This document shows positions 43,881 to 55,436 of a stretch of DNA of 64,000 bases, piece by piece. The position numbers and the translations under genes are program-made. Within the stretch, counting starts at the first letter, position 1. The number at the start of each line of letters is the position of its first letter. The stretch comes from Ctenosaura bakeri (Eukaryota; Chordata; Lepidosauria; Squamata; Iguanidae): the NCBI GenBank assembly GCA_948474755.1, contig CAOLHI010001803.1, positions 268,266 through 332,265 of the forward strand, written 5' to 3'. The notes under the pieces were generated by a model that worked only from the letters and a program-made list of their open reading frames with translations, did not search any database and had not been told where the DNA came from.

Positions 43881-44874
43881 TTGAGCATTTTACCAAAACC
43901 CAAGAACCACAAAAACAAATACTTTTAACCTCCCAGTTCATTTGACCTGCTTGGAAGAGCCCAAAATAGTACAAATACACTCCCAAAGCATGCAAGCCAG
44001 GATGAGAAGATCGAAGAATATTATCCATTCACCTTGTGATGACAATGGCAAGCAGAAGACCCAGCCAGCCAGAGAAAGGACTTTCCTTCAGGCCAGAATG
44101 CCAGAACCCCCATCTCTTCTCCCTGCCTCCCAAAGAGCAAAAGTCAGCACCCAGATTTTCATAAACTGCCAATTCTCCCAAGATTTGACTGTGGCCATGA
44201 GAGCACAGCTTTGAAATCCAAGCTCCTTGATACACCCCTTCCTATCTTTCTGAGGACCTTTTAGCACTTTGTCGTAGTAAATGGCCATCAGCAAATCAAT
44301 GGGCAGCTTTTTGCAAGGGAAGGCTAATGGATTTTTTTTAATCCCCCATCTGTCTTTTTTGCTGGAACAGTGGCAAGAAATAAGTCAAAAATACTATTGG
44401 GAACTAGTGTTTCCCAGGGGGTTAACCCTCTGGGGAAAAATAGGAAAGCTAAAACTATTAGGAATCAGCCTACTTTTAGCAGAATGGCAGCTAAGCATGC
44501 CACAGTCTTACCTTGCCTCCCTGAACTGATAACTGATTCAACCTAAACAAGGAAGGCAGTTTCAGGTTACAAACTTAGACAAAAGTTTACTAATGGCTTT
44601 ATCATTTACATATGCATGGAGAGCCTGCATCCTAACTAGATAATGAAGAGACTGGGAAAAGGTAAGGGCTTCATTCTCAACACACCATATTGTTGATGAA
44701 GAAAAGAAGCATGGCTGAAGGAGAGGAGAGGAAGAGAAGTAAGAAGAGGGGGGCACAGACTCAGAATGGCAGAGACTGAGAAGGTGAGGGTGGGAGTCTT
44801 TATATGACCAATGACCCTAGGAACTTTCCTGAGTCACGCAGTCTAGATAATTGGATGCACAACAGGTATTCCTG
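43881..44874. other. no recognised feature
   Basis: No family recognised. Confidence 0.4.
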
Positions 44875-46096
44875 ATAGAATCATAGAATCCTAGATTCAT
44901 AGAGTTGGAAGAGACCCCAGGGGCCATCCAGTCCAACCCCCTGCTATGCAGGAACACCCGTCAAAGCATTCCGAACAGACAGCCACCCAGCCTCTGCTTA
45001 AAAACCTCCAAAGAAGGAGACTCCATCACACTCCCAGGCAGCAGATTCCACTGCTGGACAGCTCTGACCATCAGGAAGTTCTTCCCGAGGTCCAAGTGGA
45101 ATCTTCTTTCCTGCAGCTTGAATCCATTGCTCCTTGTCCTGGTCTCTGGAGCAGCGGAAAACAAGCCCACTCCCTCCTCAACATGACATCCCTTCAAATA
45201 TTTAAACATAGCTCTCATGTCCCCTCTTAACATTCTCTTCTGCAGACTAAACATACCCAGCTCCCTAAGCTGCTCCTCATAGGGCTTCATGCTTCCAGGC
45301 CTCTCACCCTTTTGGTCACCCTCCTCTGACATGCTCCAGCTTGTCAATATCCTTCTTGAATTGAGGTGCCCAGAACTGGGCACAGTATTTCAAATGAGGC
45401 CTAACCAAAGCAGAATAGAGCGGTACCATTACCTCTCTTGATCTAGACACCATACTCCTATTGATGCAACCAAGAATCGTGTTGGCTTTCTTGGCTGCCG
45501 CATCACACTGCTGACTCATGTTCACTTGTGGTCCACCAAGATTCCTTTCACACGTACTGCTATCCAGTCACGTGTCCCCCATCCTATATTTGTGCCTTCC
45601 ATTTTTTCTGCCCAAGTGCAGGACCTTACATTTCTCTCTGTTGAAATTCATTTTGTTAGCCTTGGCCCAGCTCTCAATCTATCAAAGTCCTTTTGAATCT
45701 TGATCCCGTCCTCTGGGGTATTAGTCACCCCTCCCAATTTGGTGTCATCTGCAAATTTGATCAGCATGCCCTCCACTCCTTCATCCAAGTCATTGAGGAA
45801 GATGTTGAACAGCACTGGGCCCAGGACAGAACTCTGTGGCACCCGACTAGTCACTTCTCTCCATGAAGAAGAGAAGCCATTCGTGATCACCCTTTGGGTT
45901 TGGTCGGTCAACCAATTACAAATCCATCTAACAGTAGCCCTGCCCAGCCTGCACTTTACCAGCTTCTTTGCAAGAACGTCATGGGGAACTTTGTCAAAGG
46001 CCTTACTGAAATCAAGATATGCTACGTCCACAGCATTCCCTTCATCTATCAAGCTCGTAACTCTGTCATAAAAAGAGATAAGATTAGTCTGGCTTG
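44875..46096 (-). mobile_element. CR1 LINE, 1.2 kb 3' portion
   Basis: The minus strand encodes part of the reverse transcriptase, including [40 protein letters not shown] and [10 protein letters not shown] (45648-46118), and then the C-terminal region down to the terminus at 44875. A 2-bp deletion and other shifts break the frame near 45690 and 45540. RT catalytic motifs LDFSKAFD and FADD are visible. Confidence 0.92.
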
Positions 46097-47061
46097 AGAC
46101 TATGGACAGGAAGGGCAAATGGAGAGACTTCAGATGACAGAAAATAAAAGTGTTTCAAATGCAGGAAATTCTGTCCTATCTAAACCCCCAATGACAAGAG
46201 GCAGGGTGAGAAAGAATGCTGGAATTTTCCAAAAGATACTCCATTTTTCTGGGGCTACACAGTGCTGGCTCAGGCAGAAGTCCATCCCATCCCATAACAG
46301 TAAAAGGCAAGGTTAGCCGCACTGATCATTTCACAAACCCAAAACCCAAATTATGGATTGGTGATATCCAGGCAAGTAGCTTGGGCGAGGGGCAAAATGA
46401 GGACATTTTCCTTCATTCCCTAAATTTCTAGCATTTCAGCAAGTGAGACACTGAAAATCGTTCACACCAAGAACTCTTCTATTTCACTTCCCTTGGTCAT
46501 TCTGCTCACTCTCTTCCTTTGGATGTCTAAACTCTATTTCTAAATGCTCAAAGTTTTGAATTTCTCTCATGCTAGAAATTTGGGGAATGAAAGAAAATTT
46601 CAATGGGGGGAAAGTTTCTTTTTAATTTTGAGACACATTGGAATAATATGTTCTCTCTTCTTCATCTCATTTTTTAAAAAATTAGAGTTATAATGCCATA
46701 GTGGGTCAATGAAATAGCACTTTTGCACTGTGACTCTAAAGAGTATCAAGGTCCCAATTGATCTGGGCTTCAAATGTCATCATGAGAAATATGCTACAGG
46801 TGTTGCTACAGAGATGTCCAGAGGGGTGTCAAATTCTTTGCAAAGACTTCAAAATTTGCTACCGCATCCTTGCTTGAGACACGCTTCTCTCCAGGCTACA
46901 TCCCACCAAAAGAAAATGAGAAATCGAGGTACCTAATGGGCTTCAACTTTCATCTCTGGACCCTTTCCCCTGTCATCTCCAGGACCTAAAAAACCACAAC
47001 AGCAGCAAAGCTAAAACCAAATTTTTGTCCCTAAAGCAAAACATTCACTTGTCATCGTGAA
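46097..47061. other. no recognised feature
   Basis: No family recognised. Confidence 0.4.
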
Positions 47062-47065
47062 CCAT

Positions 47066-47934
47066 TGTTACCCTGTATGTTGGGGGTCCCAGGAGGGGCG
47101 CCCAAATTACCAAATAAGAACACAAGTTGGGGGAATTTAACTCAAGCACTTTCTTAGCTAAACGAGAGGCAGGGTAATGTTAGCAAGGATCTTTAACCCA
47201 ATGTATACAGCGTTAGGACAGAGAGCAGCTAGACAAGGTTTTCAAAGTAACAAATAATATTTTATTAAAGACAAGAAACATGCAAGACAAGACATAAACT
47301 AACTACTGAGAAATAGAAACGGGGAGCTTTTCGGGAAAGGCAATACGACACCTGGTCTTGTAGTCCTGGAGAGAAGAAGGGTTCCAGGAGAGAAAGCTCA
47401 GTGTGGTTAGCTGAGGGGAGTTTCCTTAGACAACCGGCAGCAAGGCGGGATGGAAGTCCAAAGTAATCTGAAGACATCCCAAAAGTGAGGACCTTTTATA
47501 GGGTGGAGTTTACCTACAGGCTATGTTATGCTCGGTGAGAACAAAGGAAATTTGGAGCTGGACAAAGGAGTTGGAAAAGGTCAAGTTTTGCATGATGGGT
47601 TTAGCTCTTGAAACAATGGCGTGGCCAGTTCGTTAATAGCTTGACATAAAGAAATGGCTTGGCTCTTGGCCGTGCGGCTTTGTGTGTCTATGCGCCGAGC
47701 AGAGCCGGTTTGCAGGGAGGTTTTTCCCTAAAGCAACGGAGAGGCTTAAGTTGCCTGCCTGAATGGGGTTTGGAATGTACAACCATTAACGGCCGCGCCC
47801 AATACGTGCTGGTCTGGTGGACCTCTGCAAACACGTGGAGTAGGGTGGCAGAGAAAGGTCAAGCAAAGGCCAAATTATTTGATATCAAAAGGATATCTAG
47901 TGCTCTCTCCAGACATATCATAACTGTGATAACA
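47066..47934 (-). mobile_element. Solo LTR, family 2, copy 2
   Basis: On the minus strand it starts TGTTATCACAGTTATG and ends CAGGGTAACA. CCAT is duplicated on both sides. TATAAAAGG at 47492-47500 and AATAAA at 47261-47266 are both intact, unlike copy 1, whose TATA is changed. 869 bp. It is an independent insertion because its 4-bp duplication differs from that of copy 1. Confidence 0.92.
47492..47500 (-). promoter_or_regulatory. TATA box of solo LTR
   Basis: TATAAAAGG on the minus strand, upstream of the polyadenylation signal by about 230 bp. Confidence 0.65.
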
Positions 47935-48537
47935 CCATCCCAGGACAGAGTCCCAACCAGGAGGAGAAACCCATGACAACAAATATAGTTGAGAATGGAA
48001 TTCCCATTACTTGGTTGTAATTTCCATAAAGCTGACTTTGACCTATGCTAACCCTATGGATGGGTCAAAAACCCCAGTCATCAACTGCCCTACTCAAATC
48101 TTGCAAACTCTAGGTAGTTGTAGCTTCCTTGATGGAATCAGTCTTCCTGCAGCACGGTCTTCCTCTTTTCCTTCTGCCTCCCATTTTATCAAGCGTGATC
48201 TTCTCCAACAAGTCATGCCATATCATGATATGTCCAAAGTACAACAGCCTTGCTTGAGTCACCTTCACTTCTAGAAAGAGTTCAGGTTTGACTTGCTCTA
48301 GGACCCATTCATTGATCTTCCTAGCTGTCCATCATGTACACAGAACTCTCCTCCAACACCACATTTCAAATGAGTTGATCCTCCTCCTGTCAACTTCCTT
48401 CACCGTCCAACTTCATAACTGTACATAGAAATTGGATATACCTTGGCTTGGATGATTCCAACTTTGGGAATTTAATGATGTCTATTTATATTTGAGGATG
48501 TTATTTAGTTCCTTTTTGGGTGTCCTTCCAAATCTTA

Positions 48538-48742
48538 GACCATTTCCACCCTACACTATTATAGTGCTATTATTCTATTTTCAACATCCTGTGGAATTCT
48601 GGGGTTTGTAGTTCACTGAGGCCCAAGAGCTCTTTGGCTGAGAATTCTAAAGGCCCCTCTCTAAACTGCAAACCCCAGGATTCCATGGGATGTTGAAAGT
48701 GGAATAAAAACAGCACTGTAACAATGTAGTGTAGAAATGGCC
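48538..48742. mobile_element. Family A MITE, asymmetric subtype
   Basis: 205 bp, flanks TTA and TTG. The centre contains CACTGAGGCCCAAGAGCTCT and TTGGCTGAGAATTC, which has no mirror in the right half. Confidence 0.9.
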
Positions 48743-48856
48743 TTGGTCTTCTGATTTCTTGATCACAGTTTCCATTCTGATTACGACTGAGACAAGGTAT
48801 GGAAAACCTTTTAACTATTTTAGACTCTTCATCATCTGTTTTAAAGTGATGTAAAT

Positions 48857-49745
48857 CATAGAATCATAGAAATGTAGAGTTGGAAGAGACCACACAGGCC
48901 ATCCAGTCCAACCCCCTGCCATGCAGGAACACCCTCAAGGCAGTCCCGACAGATGGCCATTCAGCCTCTGCTTAAAAACCTCCAAGGAAGGAGACTCCAC
49001 TACACTCTGAGGCAGCAGATTCCATTGCCGGACAGCCCTGACTGTCAGGAAGTTCTTCCTGAGGTTCAGGTGGAATCTCCTTTCCTGCAGCTTGAATCCA
49101 TTGCTCCTTGTCCTGGTCTCTGGAGCAGCAGAAAACAAGCCCTCTCCTTCCTCTAGTGGCATCCCTTCAAATATTTAAACATGGCTCTCATGTCCCCTCT
49201 TAACCTTCCCTTCTGCAGACTAAACATACCCAGCAATCTAAGTCTATCCTCATAGGGCTTCATGGCTTCCAGGCCTCTCACCATTTTGGTCGCCCTCCTC
49301 TGGACTTGCTCCAGCTTGACCATGTCCTTCTTGAATTGGGGTGCCCAGAACTGGACACAGGATTCAAGATGGGGTCTAACCAAAGCAGAGTAGAGGGGTA
49401 CCAGTACCTCCCTCGATCTAGACACCATACTCCTACTGATGCAGCTGAGAATTGCATTGGCTTTCTTGGCTGCTGCATCACACTGCTGACTCATGTTCAG
49501 CTTGTGGTCTATGAAGACTCCTAGATCCCTTTCACACGTACTGCTATCCAGCCACGTGTCCCCCATCCTATATTTGTGGATTCCATTTTTTCTACCTAAG
49601 TGTAGGACCTTACATTTCTCTCTGTTGAATTTCATTTTGTTCGCCCTGGCCCAGCTCTCCAATCTATCCAGGTCATTTTGAATTTTGATCCTGTCCTCTG
49701 GCGTATTAGCAGCCCCTCCCAATTTGGTGTCATCTGCAAATCTGC
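48857..49745 (-). mobile_element. CR1 LINE, 0.9 kb 3' portion
   Basis: A single minus-strand frame at 49153-49752 (199 codons) covers [20 protein letters not shown] to [12 protein letters not shown]. The remaining C-terminus continues after one shift. It is among the least decayed copies and retains the FADD RT motif. Confidence 0.92.
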
Positions 49746-50122
49746 AAATCATCTGAGGTCATTATTTTTGTTTTCTTTATGTTCAGCTATAGCTCTGCCT
49801 TTGTACTTTCTTCCTTGACTTTCTTCAATAGTCATTGCAAGCCTCTGCTATTTTCTACAAGTAATATGGTGTAATCTGCATATCTTTAATTTTCAATGTT
49901 CCTTCTCCCAATTTTCATGCTTGCTTCCTCAGATTCTAATCCTGCTTTCCGTATATGTTCTGCAAATAAATTAATTGGATGGAGTGATATAATGCAGCTT
50001 TATCAGACAACCTTGCCAATCGGAAACTGTTTTGTTTCTCTATATTGTGTCTTGACTGCCTTTTGTCCAGAGTATAGGTTACACACATGGTGTGGCACTC
50101 CCATTTCTTTAGAACAGACTAT

Positions 50123-50300
50123 GGCCGTTTCCGCACTACATTCTTATAGCGTGATTATTCCATTTTAAACATCCTATGGAATCCTGGAGTTTGGAGTTTC
50201 GGAGGGCCGGCCAGCCCCTCCCAAAACTGCAAACCCCAGGATTCCATAGGATGTTGAAAGTGGAATAATCATGCTATAAGAATGTAGTGCAGAAATAGCC
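50123..50300. mobile_element. Palindromic MITE family A, copy 13
   Basis: 178 bp flanked by TAT on both sides. The private CTACATTCTTATAGCG is mirrored by ATGCTATAAGAATGTAG. Confidence 0.93.
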
Positions 50301-50714
50301 TATAATTTCTCATGGTCTACATAGTCAAATGCTTTGCTGTAATCTATAAAGGACAGGTTGATTTTCTTCTGAAATTGTTCGGTGCATTCCATTATCCAGC
50401 ATATGCATCCAACATGATCCCTAGTGTCTCTTCCTTTTCCAAAAGCAACATGGACATCTAGCATTTCTTGCTCTGTACTGTTAAAAGCCTTTGTTCTAAA
50501 ATCACTTTGCTTGCATGGGACATCGGTGCAACAGTCCAATAGTTACTACAATCCCTGGTATCCCTGTTCTTGAAGACTGGAATATATATTGAATGTTTTC
50601 AGTGTGGGGGCCATTGATTCATTTTCCATATCTGTTGGCAGATTTTTCTTAGAATATGAGTAGATTTTGTCTCTACAGCTTGAAACAGCTCTATTGGTAA
50701 GCATTCTGTTCTTA

Positions 50715-50894
50715 GGCCATTTCCGCACTAGCCTGTTATAATTGGATGATTCCACTTTCAACATCCTCTGGAATCCTGGGGTTTGCAGTTTTGGGAGGGG
50801 CCGGCTGGCCCCTCCCAAAACTACAAACCCCAGGATTCCAGAGGATGTTGAAAGTGGAATCATCCCGCTATAACAGGCTAGTGCGGAAATGGCC
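50715..50894. mobile_element. Palindromic MITE family A, copy 14 (near perfect)
   Basis: 180 bp flanked by TTA on both sides. The CCTCTGG variant in the left arm is mirrored by CCAGAGG in the right. The left arm has AATTGGATGATT where the right implies AGCGGGATGATT. Confidence 0.95.
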
Positions 50895-51045
50895 TTAGTG
50901 ATTTATTTCTCCCAAGTGCTTTGACAGCCATTTCCATTTCACCTTTTAAAACTGTGAGTTCATCTTGAAATGGTTCTTCCTTGAAGGAATCTGCCATCAT
51001 TTCATCTAATATGTAAAAGTCAAAGTTTGTTTGTCTGTGTCAGGT

Positions 51046-51128
51046 GAAGATCTTATATGATTGGCTGCAGGCAAAGGCCTCATATGATTGGCTGTGTCTG
51101 CCAAAGACCTCATACGATTGGCCACCTG
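51046..51128 (+). repeat. Three-copy tandem of about 27-30 bp
   Basis: Three units containing CTCATATGATTGGCTG or its variants follow each other, with variable linkers. Confidence 0.8.
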
Positions 51129-51131
51129 AAA

Positions 51132-51209
51132 AGATTCTATGGAATCTTGGGGTTTGCAGCTTGGGGAGGGGTCTTTAGAATTCTCAGCAAGAGAGCTCTT
51201 AGGCCTCAG
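51132..51209. mobile_element. Family A MITE fragment, asymmetric type
   Basis: CTATGGAATCTTGGGGTTTG and TTTAGAATTCTCAGCAAGAG match the centre of the asymmetric subtype. Confidence 0.65.
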
Positions 51210-51629
51210 TCACATGTGCCTGTCTTGAATAGGCCAGTTGCTATGGAGATGAGGCCTAGCAGCAAGGAGGAGGGCAGTGTATTCCCTCAGAACCCAGCCT
51301 CTCTACATTAATAACTCTGAATACAGATTGGATTGGGGAATATGGGGAACAGTTACAGGCACTGGACAAGACAGTTTGGGGAATTAGAGACACAGAATCT
51401 CAAATCTTTCTAACAAGCATTACCTACGAGAAAATAAAATCCAGGGCAACACCAGGTATATACGCTAGTGTCTTTAATATAGCTCTTCAGTGTATGGTTT
51501 CCATCAGCTTTTTCTTCTTGCCCGATCACATAATGTCTTCCCCCTTGGTCATATAAGATGGGATGCCTCCTCCCACCATGCCCTTGCCTTTTGCCCTGGA
51601 GTGCAAGCCTTCCTTCTCTGAGCCCAGGC
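51210..51629. other. no recognised feature
   Basis: No family recognised. Confidence 0.4.
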
Positions 51630-51725
51630 AAAAGGCAAGAGGATGTGGGAGGTGGAAGGGACACATGTACCGCATGAATACTCAAATTTGCAAAGGTCAA
51701 ACCCACAAATGTGGAGGGAAGATTG
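51630..51725 (+). mobile_element. Tigger-like right end
   Basis: CAAAGGTCAAACCCACAAAT and GTGGAGGGAAGATTG followed by TA match the ends at 23180 and 55436. The left end is not identified. Confidence 0.55.
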
Positions 51726-51727
51726 TA

Positions 51728-52299
51728 TTGAGTCTATAATATAGACTTTAAAAAAAACTCTTTAAAAACCCCTCTGTATTTATATTTGCATTTCTCAGGC
51801 TTTTGATATTCATGCCTGGAAATCAACATGCCAAGGAAAAGCATGAAATCCAGCCTTTGCTTCAGGAAAAAAGCAGACTGAGCCACCAGACTGGTATTTT
51901 AAAAACACACAACCCACACACACCCCAAACTTTCTCCTCTCCAGATTCAGTGCTTTTCTGCCTTCGGCAAGGTTAAAAAATGAACGCCCCAGGGCAGCCT
52001 CCGTTGCCCAAGGTGGTGATACGTGAGCACCAGACTAAGCAAAGAGACAGTGTTGTTAAAAAAAAAATCCTCTGACATGTGCGTATATTCTGGAATAAAT
52101 TTCGATAAAGAGAAGGCTGTGATAGAGAACATTTACCACGCCTGATAAGGCGACTATGCTCCAAATAATGTCCCAAATGCGCTGAGAAAGGATCAGTTTG
52201 TATTTGTGTGTGCGCGTGTGTGATGAAATTAAATGATCTTCTCCATCCAGTTGCTGGTCTAAAATGTCTTACGGCTAATAGGGGAAATCTCACGGCATA
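51728..52299. other. no recognised feature
   Basis: No family recognised. Confidence 0.4.
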
Positions 52300-52480
52300 G
52301 GCCATTTCTGCACTAGACTGTTACAGTGCTATTATTTCACTTTCCACATCCTGTGGAATCCTGGGGTTTGCAGTTTAGGGAGGGGCCTTTGAGTCCCCTC
52401 TCTAAACTGCAAACCCCAGGATTCCATAGGACGTTGAAAGTAGAATAATAGCACTATAATGGTCTAGTGCGGAAATAGCC
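52300..52480. mobile_element. Palindromic MITE family A, copy 15
   Basis: 181 bp flanked by ATA on both sides. The centre is AGGGAGGGGCCTTTGAGTCC rather than GGGAGGGGCCGGC, intermediate between the two subtypes. Confidence 0.92.
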
Positions 52481-52787
52481 ATAGTTTCCCACTGCCACCC
52501 AACAACCTGCCGCAAACCATTCCTGAGTTGTCATTGCAATGTGAAAAGATGTTGCTGATTCCTAGCATCCAGGAACTGTCACAGCTGCCTCAGCTGGAGT
52601 CACAGGAAGACAATGCATTTCCCCAAGGTGATGCTTTAATGCTCAGCCTCCTTCTAGAACACATGTGTGAGCCTCTGCATGCTCATGTCCCCGTGGAGCA
52701 ACCTGACACATTTTAAAACCCTAAACATCTTGAGACCTGGATACTTAAGAGAATGCCTCTCCGTATATGTACTTGCTGGAGACTTGA

Positions 52788-53009
52788 CAGTCAATGTGGT
52801 TTATTGGTTTGATTGTCCAGTTAGGATGGTGGGAGACCAAGGTTTGAATCCCCACTCAGACATTGAAATGCACCAGGTGTCTTTGGGCAAGTCACACTCT
52901 CTCAGCCTCAGAGGAAAGTAAAGGCAAACACCCTCTGAACAACCTCCTGAGAGAGGTTTGCCTTAGGGTTACCATAGGTTGGAAATGATCTGAAGGCACG
53001 CAACCACAC
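52788..53009 (+). mobile_element. tRNA-derived SINE, near full length
   Basis: Head TCAATGTGGTTTATTGGTTT, B-box-like AAGGTTTGAATCCCC, body GGGCAAGTCACACTCTCTCA and tail GAAGGCACGCAACCACAC. Just after it, CTCTCAGAATCCTCCAGTCA (53012 on) looks hAT-derived. Confidence 0.82.
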
Positions 53010-53365
53010 TGTAACTCTCAGAATCCTCCAGTCAGTGGTCACGCTGGCTGAAGAATTCTGGGTACTGTAGTTTGTTTGTTTTTTTAAAGTAACTCCTCTT
53101 CCTTCCAAGAAGTACTCTAGAGGTCTTGAAGAGTGACACACAGTAAGTAGAACTTTGACAGGCTTTGTTTGTAGCATGTGCTGGCAGTGAAAATACTTTC
53201 TTGGATGTTGCACAAAGAGATATTCCCTTCCTGCTTGCGCAATACTTCTGTGCTGGGTGAGGAATAGCAGCTGGCTGGCTCCTGGGCACAGCTCCTGCCC
53301 TGGTCACTGATCAGACTCATTGGTGTGCCAGGGTGTACTGGGTGTTCCTGGCAAACTCTCTCTGA

Positions 53366-53451
53366 AAAATGTCTTGCTGAGAAAATCCTGAGATAGATTA
53401 ACTTTAGGATCACCATAAATTGGAAACAATTTGAAGGCACACAACAACAAG
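53366..53451 (+). mobile_element. tRNA-derived SINE, 3' part
   Basis: GCTGAGAAAATCCTGAGATA, TTAGGATCACCATAAATTGG and GAAGGCACACAACAACAAG. Confidence 0.75.
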
Positions 53452-53469
53452 AATTGAGCTCTGCGGGAG

Positions 53470-53650
53470 GGTCTCTCCTCTGCATTCCACTAGTGGGGAG
53501 AATATGAAGTGGGAGGACATGAGAAGGGTCTTCTCAGCTGTGGCACCCCAATTGTGGAATGCCCTCCCCTTGGAGATCTGGGTGATGCCAAGGCCAATTT
53601 CTTTGTGGCACCCAGCTAAACCATGGCTTTGTATAAAAACCTTAAGAGAC
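53470..53650 (+). mobile_element. L2-like LINE C-terminal fragment
   Basis: CTGTGGCACCCCAATTGTGG and AATGCCCTCCCCTTGGAGAT are the codons for a FSAVAPQLWNALPLEI-like C-terminus common in L2 LINEs. It is short and decayed. Confidence 0.5.
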
Positions 53651-53802
53651 TAATTCATTCTAAAGTATATACATACATTTTTTTTTTAAATTGTGGCAGC
53701 TTTTACAATGGTGATAACTGTTGGCCGGAATCCTGTATGACCTTTCACTCAATGTAAATTTGCATGTACTTAACAAGGAGACTTTCCTCACGGGTTAAAA
53801 AA

Positions 53803-54233
53803 AACGGTGCACTGTGTCCTCCACGGAGGACGTCTGCACCTTGGAGTGGACTGGGTCCAGACTACTTAGTGTAGATCCGCACCTCAGTCCACTTGGGAGC
53901 GACCCCAAGTGGTCCTCCAGCGTGTTTTTGAAAAACCTGGTTTTTCAGGTTTTTCAAAATGCCAGCACACGCCATTGTGAGCCCACTCTCCAATGCAGAT
54001 TCGCAAGCTCACACCAATGCGAGCTTGTGATCTGCGGAGGGCAGGTTTTAGGCTGGCGAGCTTCAGTGGTTGGTCGGGACCCACGACCAACTGGAAGTCA
54101 CCATTTTGGATGCCGGAGCAGTGCAGATCTGCGATCACACACTGCTCCTCCTTGCCGTAAACCAGACTGGACCCAAAGAAGATGCGGTGAGTAGTGGCAG
54201 GGAGCAATTCCCTCGCCGCATGCAGAAATGGCC
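53803..54233 (-). mobile_element. MITE family C, copy 2
   Basis: Reverse of 29668-30619 without the nested B element. The right end CATGCAGAAATGGCC is followed by TAA. The left terminus is truncated. Shared blocks include GTCCACTTGGG, ATCTGCGGAGGGCAGG, and GGTCGGGACCCACGACC, which is itself a small palindrome. Confidence 0.8.
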
Positions 54234-54236
54234 TAA

Positions 54237-55029
54237 GTAGTAGAGGTACTAAGAAAGCTAGTTACTGTCATGGGCCAGAAGTCAGCTTCTCCAGGTGGCC
54301 TCCAAGAAAGACAAGCAGATACAAGCACAGCAGAAGCTAGTCTGGCTGGGATGAAAGCCGGCTGGCTCCAGCCTTTTTAAGGAAGGCAGAGGGTGGTGGC
54401 CCAATACCAGAAACAAACCGTGTATTTGCAGGTCCCTGCCTTTGTGTACAATGGATTCCCTGCTCACTGTCTGCCTGAATTCTCTGACCTCTGAACTATC
54501 TGAACTTGCTGCCTGCTGGATTCTTGAACTCTTGGACCGACTCTTGACTACACTCCTGTTCCACCCTGAACAGGCAAGCTCCACTGAACTGCTAAGCTGT
54601 CTCAGTTTGTCTGCTGCATGGCCTTCGACTAGCTCAGCTCTCCATTGTCTGAATTACAGAGATGCACAATGGGAGACTAGCAAGAGTGCCCAATGCACAC
54701 AAGCAGTGCATGCAAGAGTCCCCAATGCAAATTGGAGTGGATCCAATTTGCATTGGGGACTGAAGCCATTGGGTCCCGATTTACTTTGATCACTTAGCAC
54801 ATCAGTCCCTTTGCCGTCTCTGCTATATAGTTCTATAACAGCGCTCTACTGAATATAGACCTTGCGCAGCTTTGCAATTATATCTCTTTTAGACGTCAGT
54901 CCACTTTTGAGAGCACAACATCTCAACAGGATTCTGGCCATTGCTTTCAAAGTGGTTTTAGCTGTCACTATGCTTAAAGTATTCTTAACTTCTTCAAATT
55001 ATTTATGTTTGTACTCTGGAAATGTTTTA
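54237..55029. other. no recognised feature
   Basis: No family recognised. A local inverted pair GCAAATTGGA / TCCAATTTGC lies at about 54726-54755. Confidence 0.4.
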
Positions 55030-55108
55030 AGTTCTTCATATTGTATGTTTCCCTTGAGGTCTGGGGCAAAAAGGCAGAATAGAAGGGCTCAAATAAATAA
55101 ATAAATAA
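55030..55108 (+). mobile_element. Retroposon 3' tail with (AAAT)n
   Basis: CCTTGAGGTCTGGGGCAAAA, GGCAGAATAGAAGGGCTCAA and (ATAA)n at 55090-55107. Confidence 0.55.
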
Positions 55109-55202
55109 AAGTGTGATGCAAGGTCACCACAAAAACATCACACAAAAACACCCACACCCGGGCAGTAAAAAGTTATTGTGGGCTGAGAGCCGATGTCCTA
55201 TA

Positions 55203-55436
55203 CAGTAGGTACTTTATGTCCACATGACCGGTACATGCGATTTCACCTACCCGAGCTGAAAAGTGGTCCAAACAGAAGCAGAGGCAGGTTTTTTAGACTG
55301 CATGGTCTGATTGGAGCCGCCAAGAGGGAAGGTTCCCCTGGAAAAGAAGCACTTGAAGTGAGAGAGCAAGGGTTGCAAAAATTTGCAAATAATCAAATCC
55401 ATAAAAGGTCAAACCCGTGAATGCAGAGGTGAACTG
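55203..55436. mobile_element. Tigger-like element
   Basis: Left CAGTAGGTACTTTATGTCCA, right ATGCAGAGGTGAACTG, with TA on both sides. The interior GGAAGGTTCCCCTGG and AGAAGCACTTG matches the element ending at 63470. Confidence 0.65.

Larger units (their letters stand above)
48015..51030 (-). mobile_element. Bov-B/RTE LINE with four nested insertions
   Basis: Minus-strand sequence follows the Bov-B 3' UTR and RT in order. The clearest codons are at 50300-50539, ending NLSFIDYSKAFDYVDHEKL, the RTE form of the first catalytic RT block. Insertions are two family A MITEs in the RT part (50123, 50715), one near the 3' end (48538), and a CR1 (48857-49745). No long frame survives. Confidence 0.82.

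Noticed and set aside
42735..47934. One provirus with two LTRs
   Set aside because: The LTRs are inverted, have different 4-bp duplications and no viral genes between them.
50300..50539. Host gene with an RT-like motif
   Set aside because: The SKAFDYVDHEKL block is RTE/Bov-B reverse transcriptase, embedded in a decayed LINE.
51046..51128. Possible CRISPR or satellite seed
   Set aside because: Only three degenerate units with variable linkers; too little for either.
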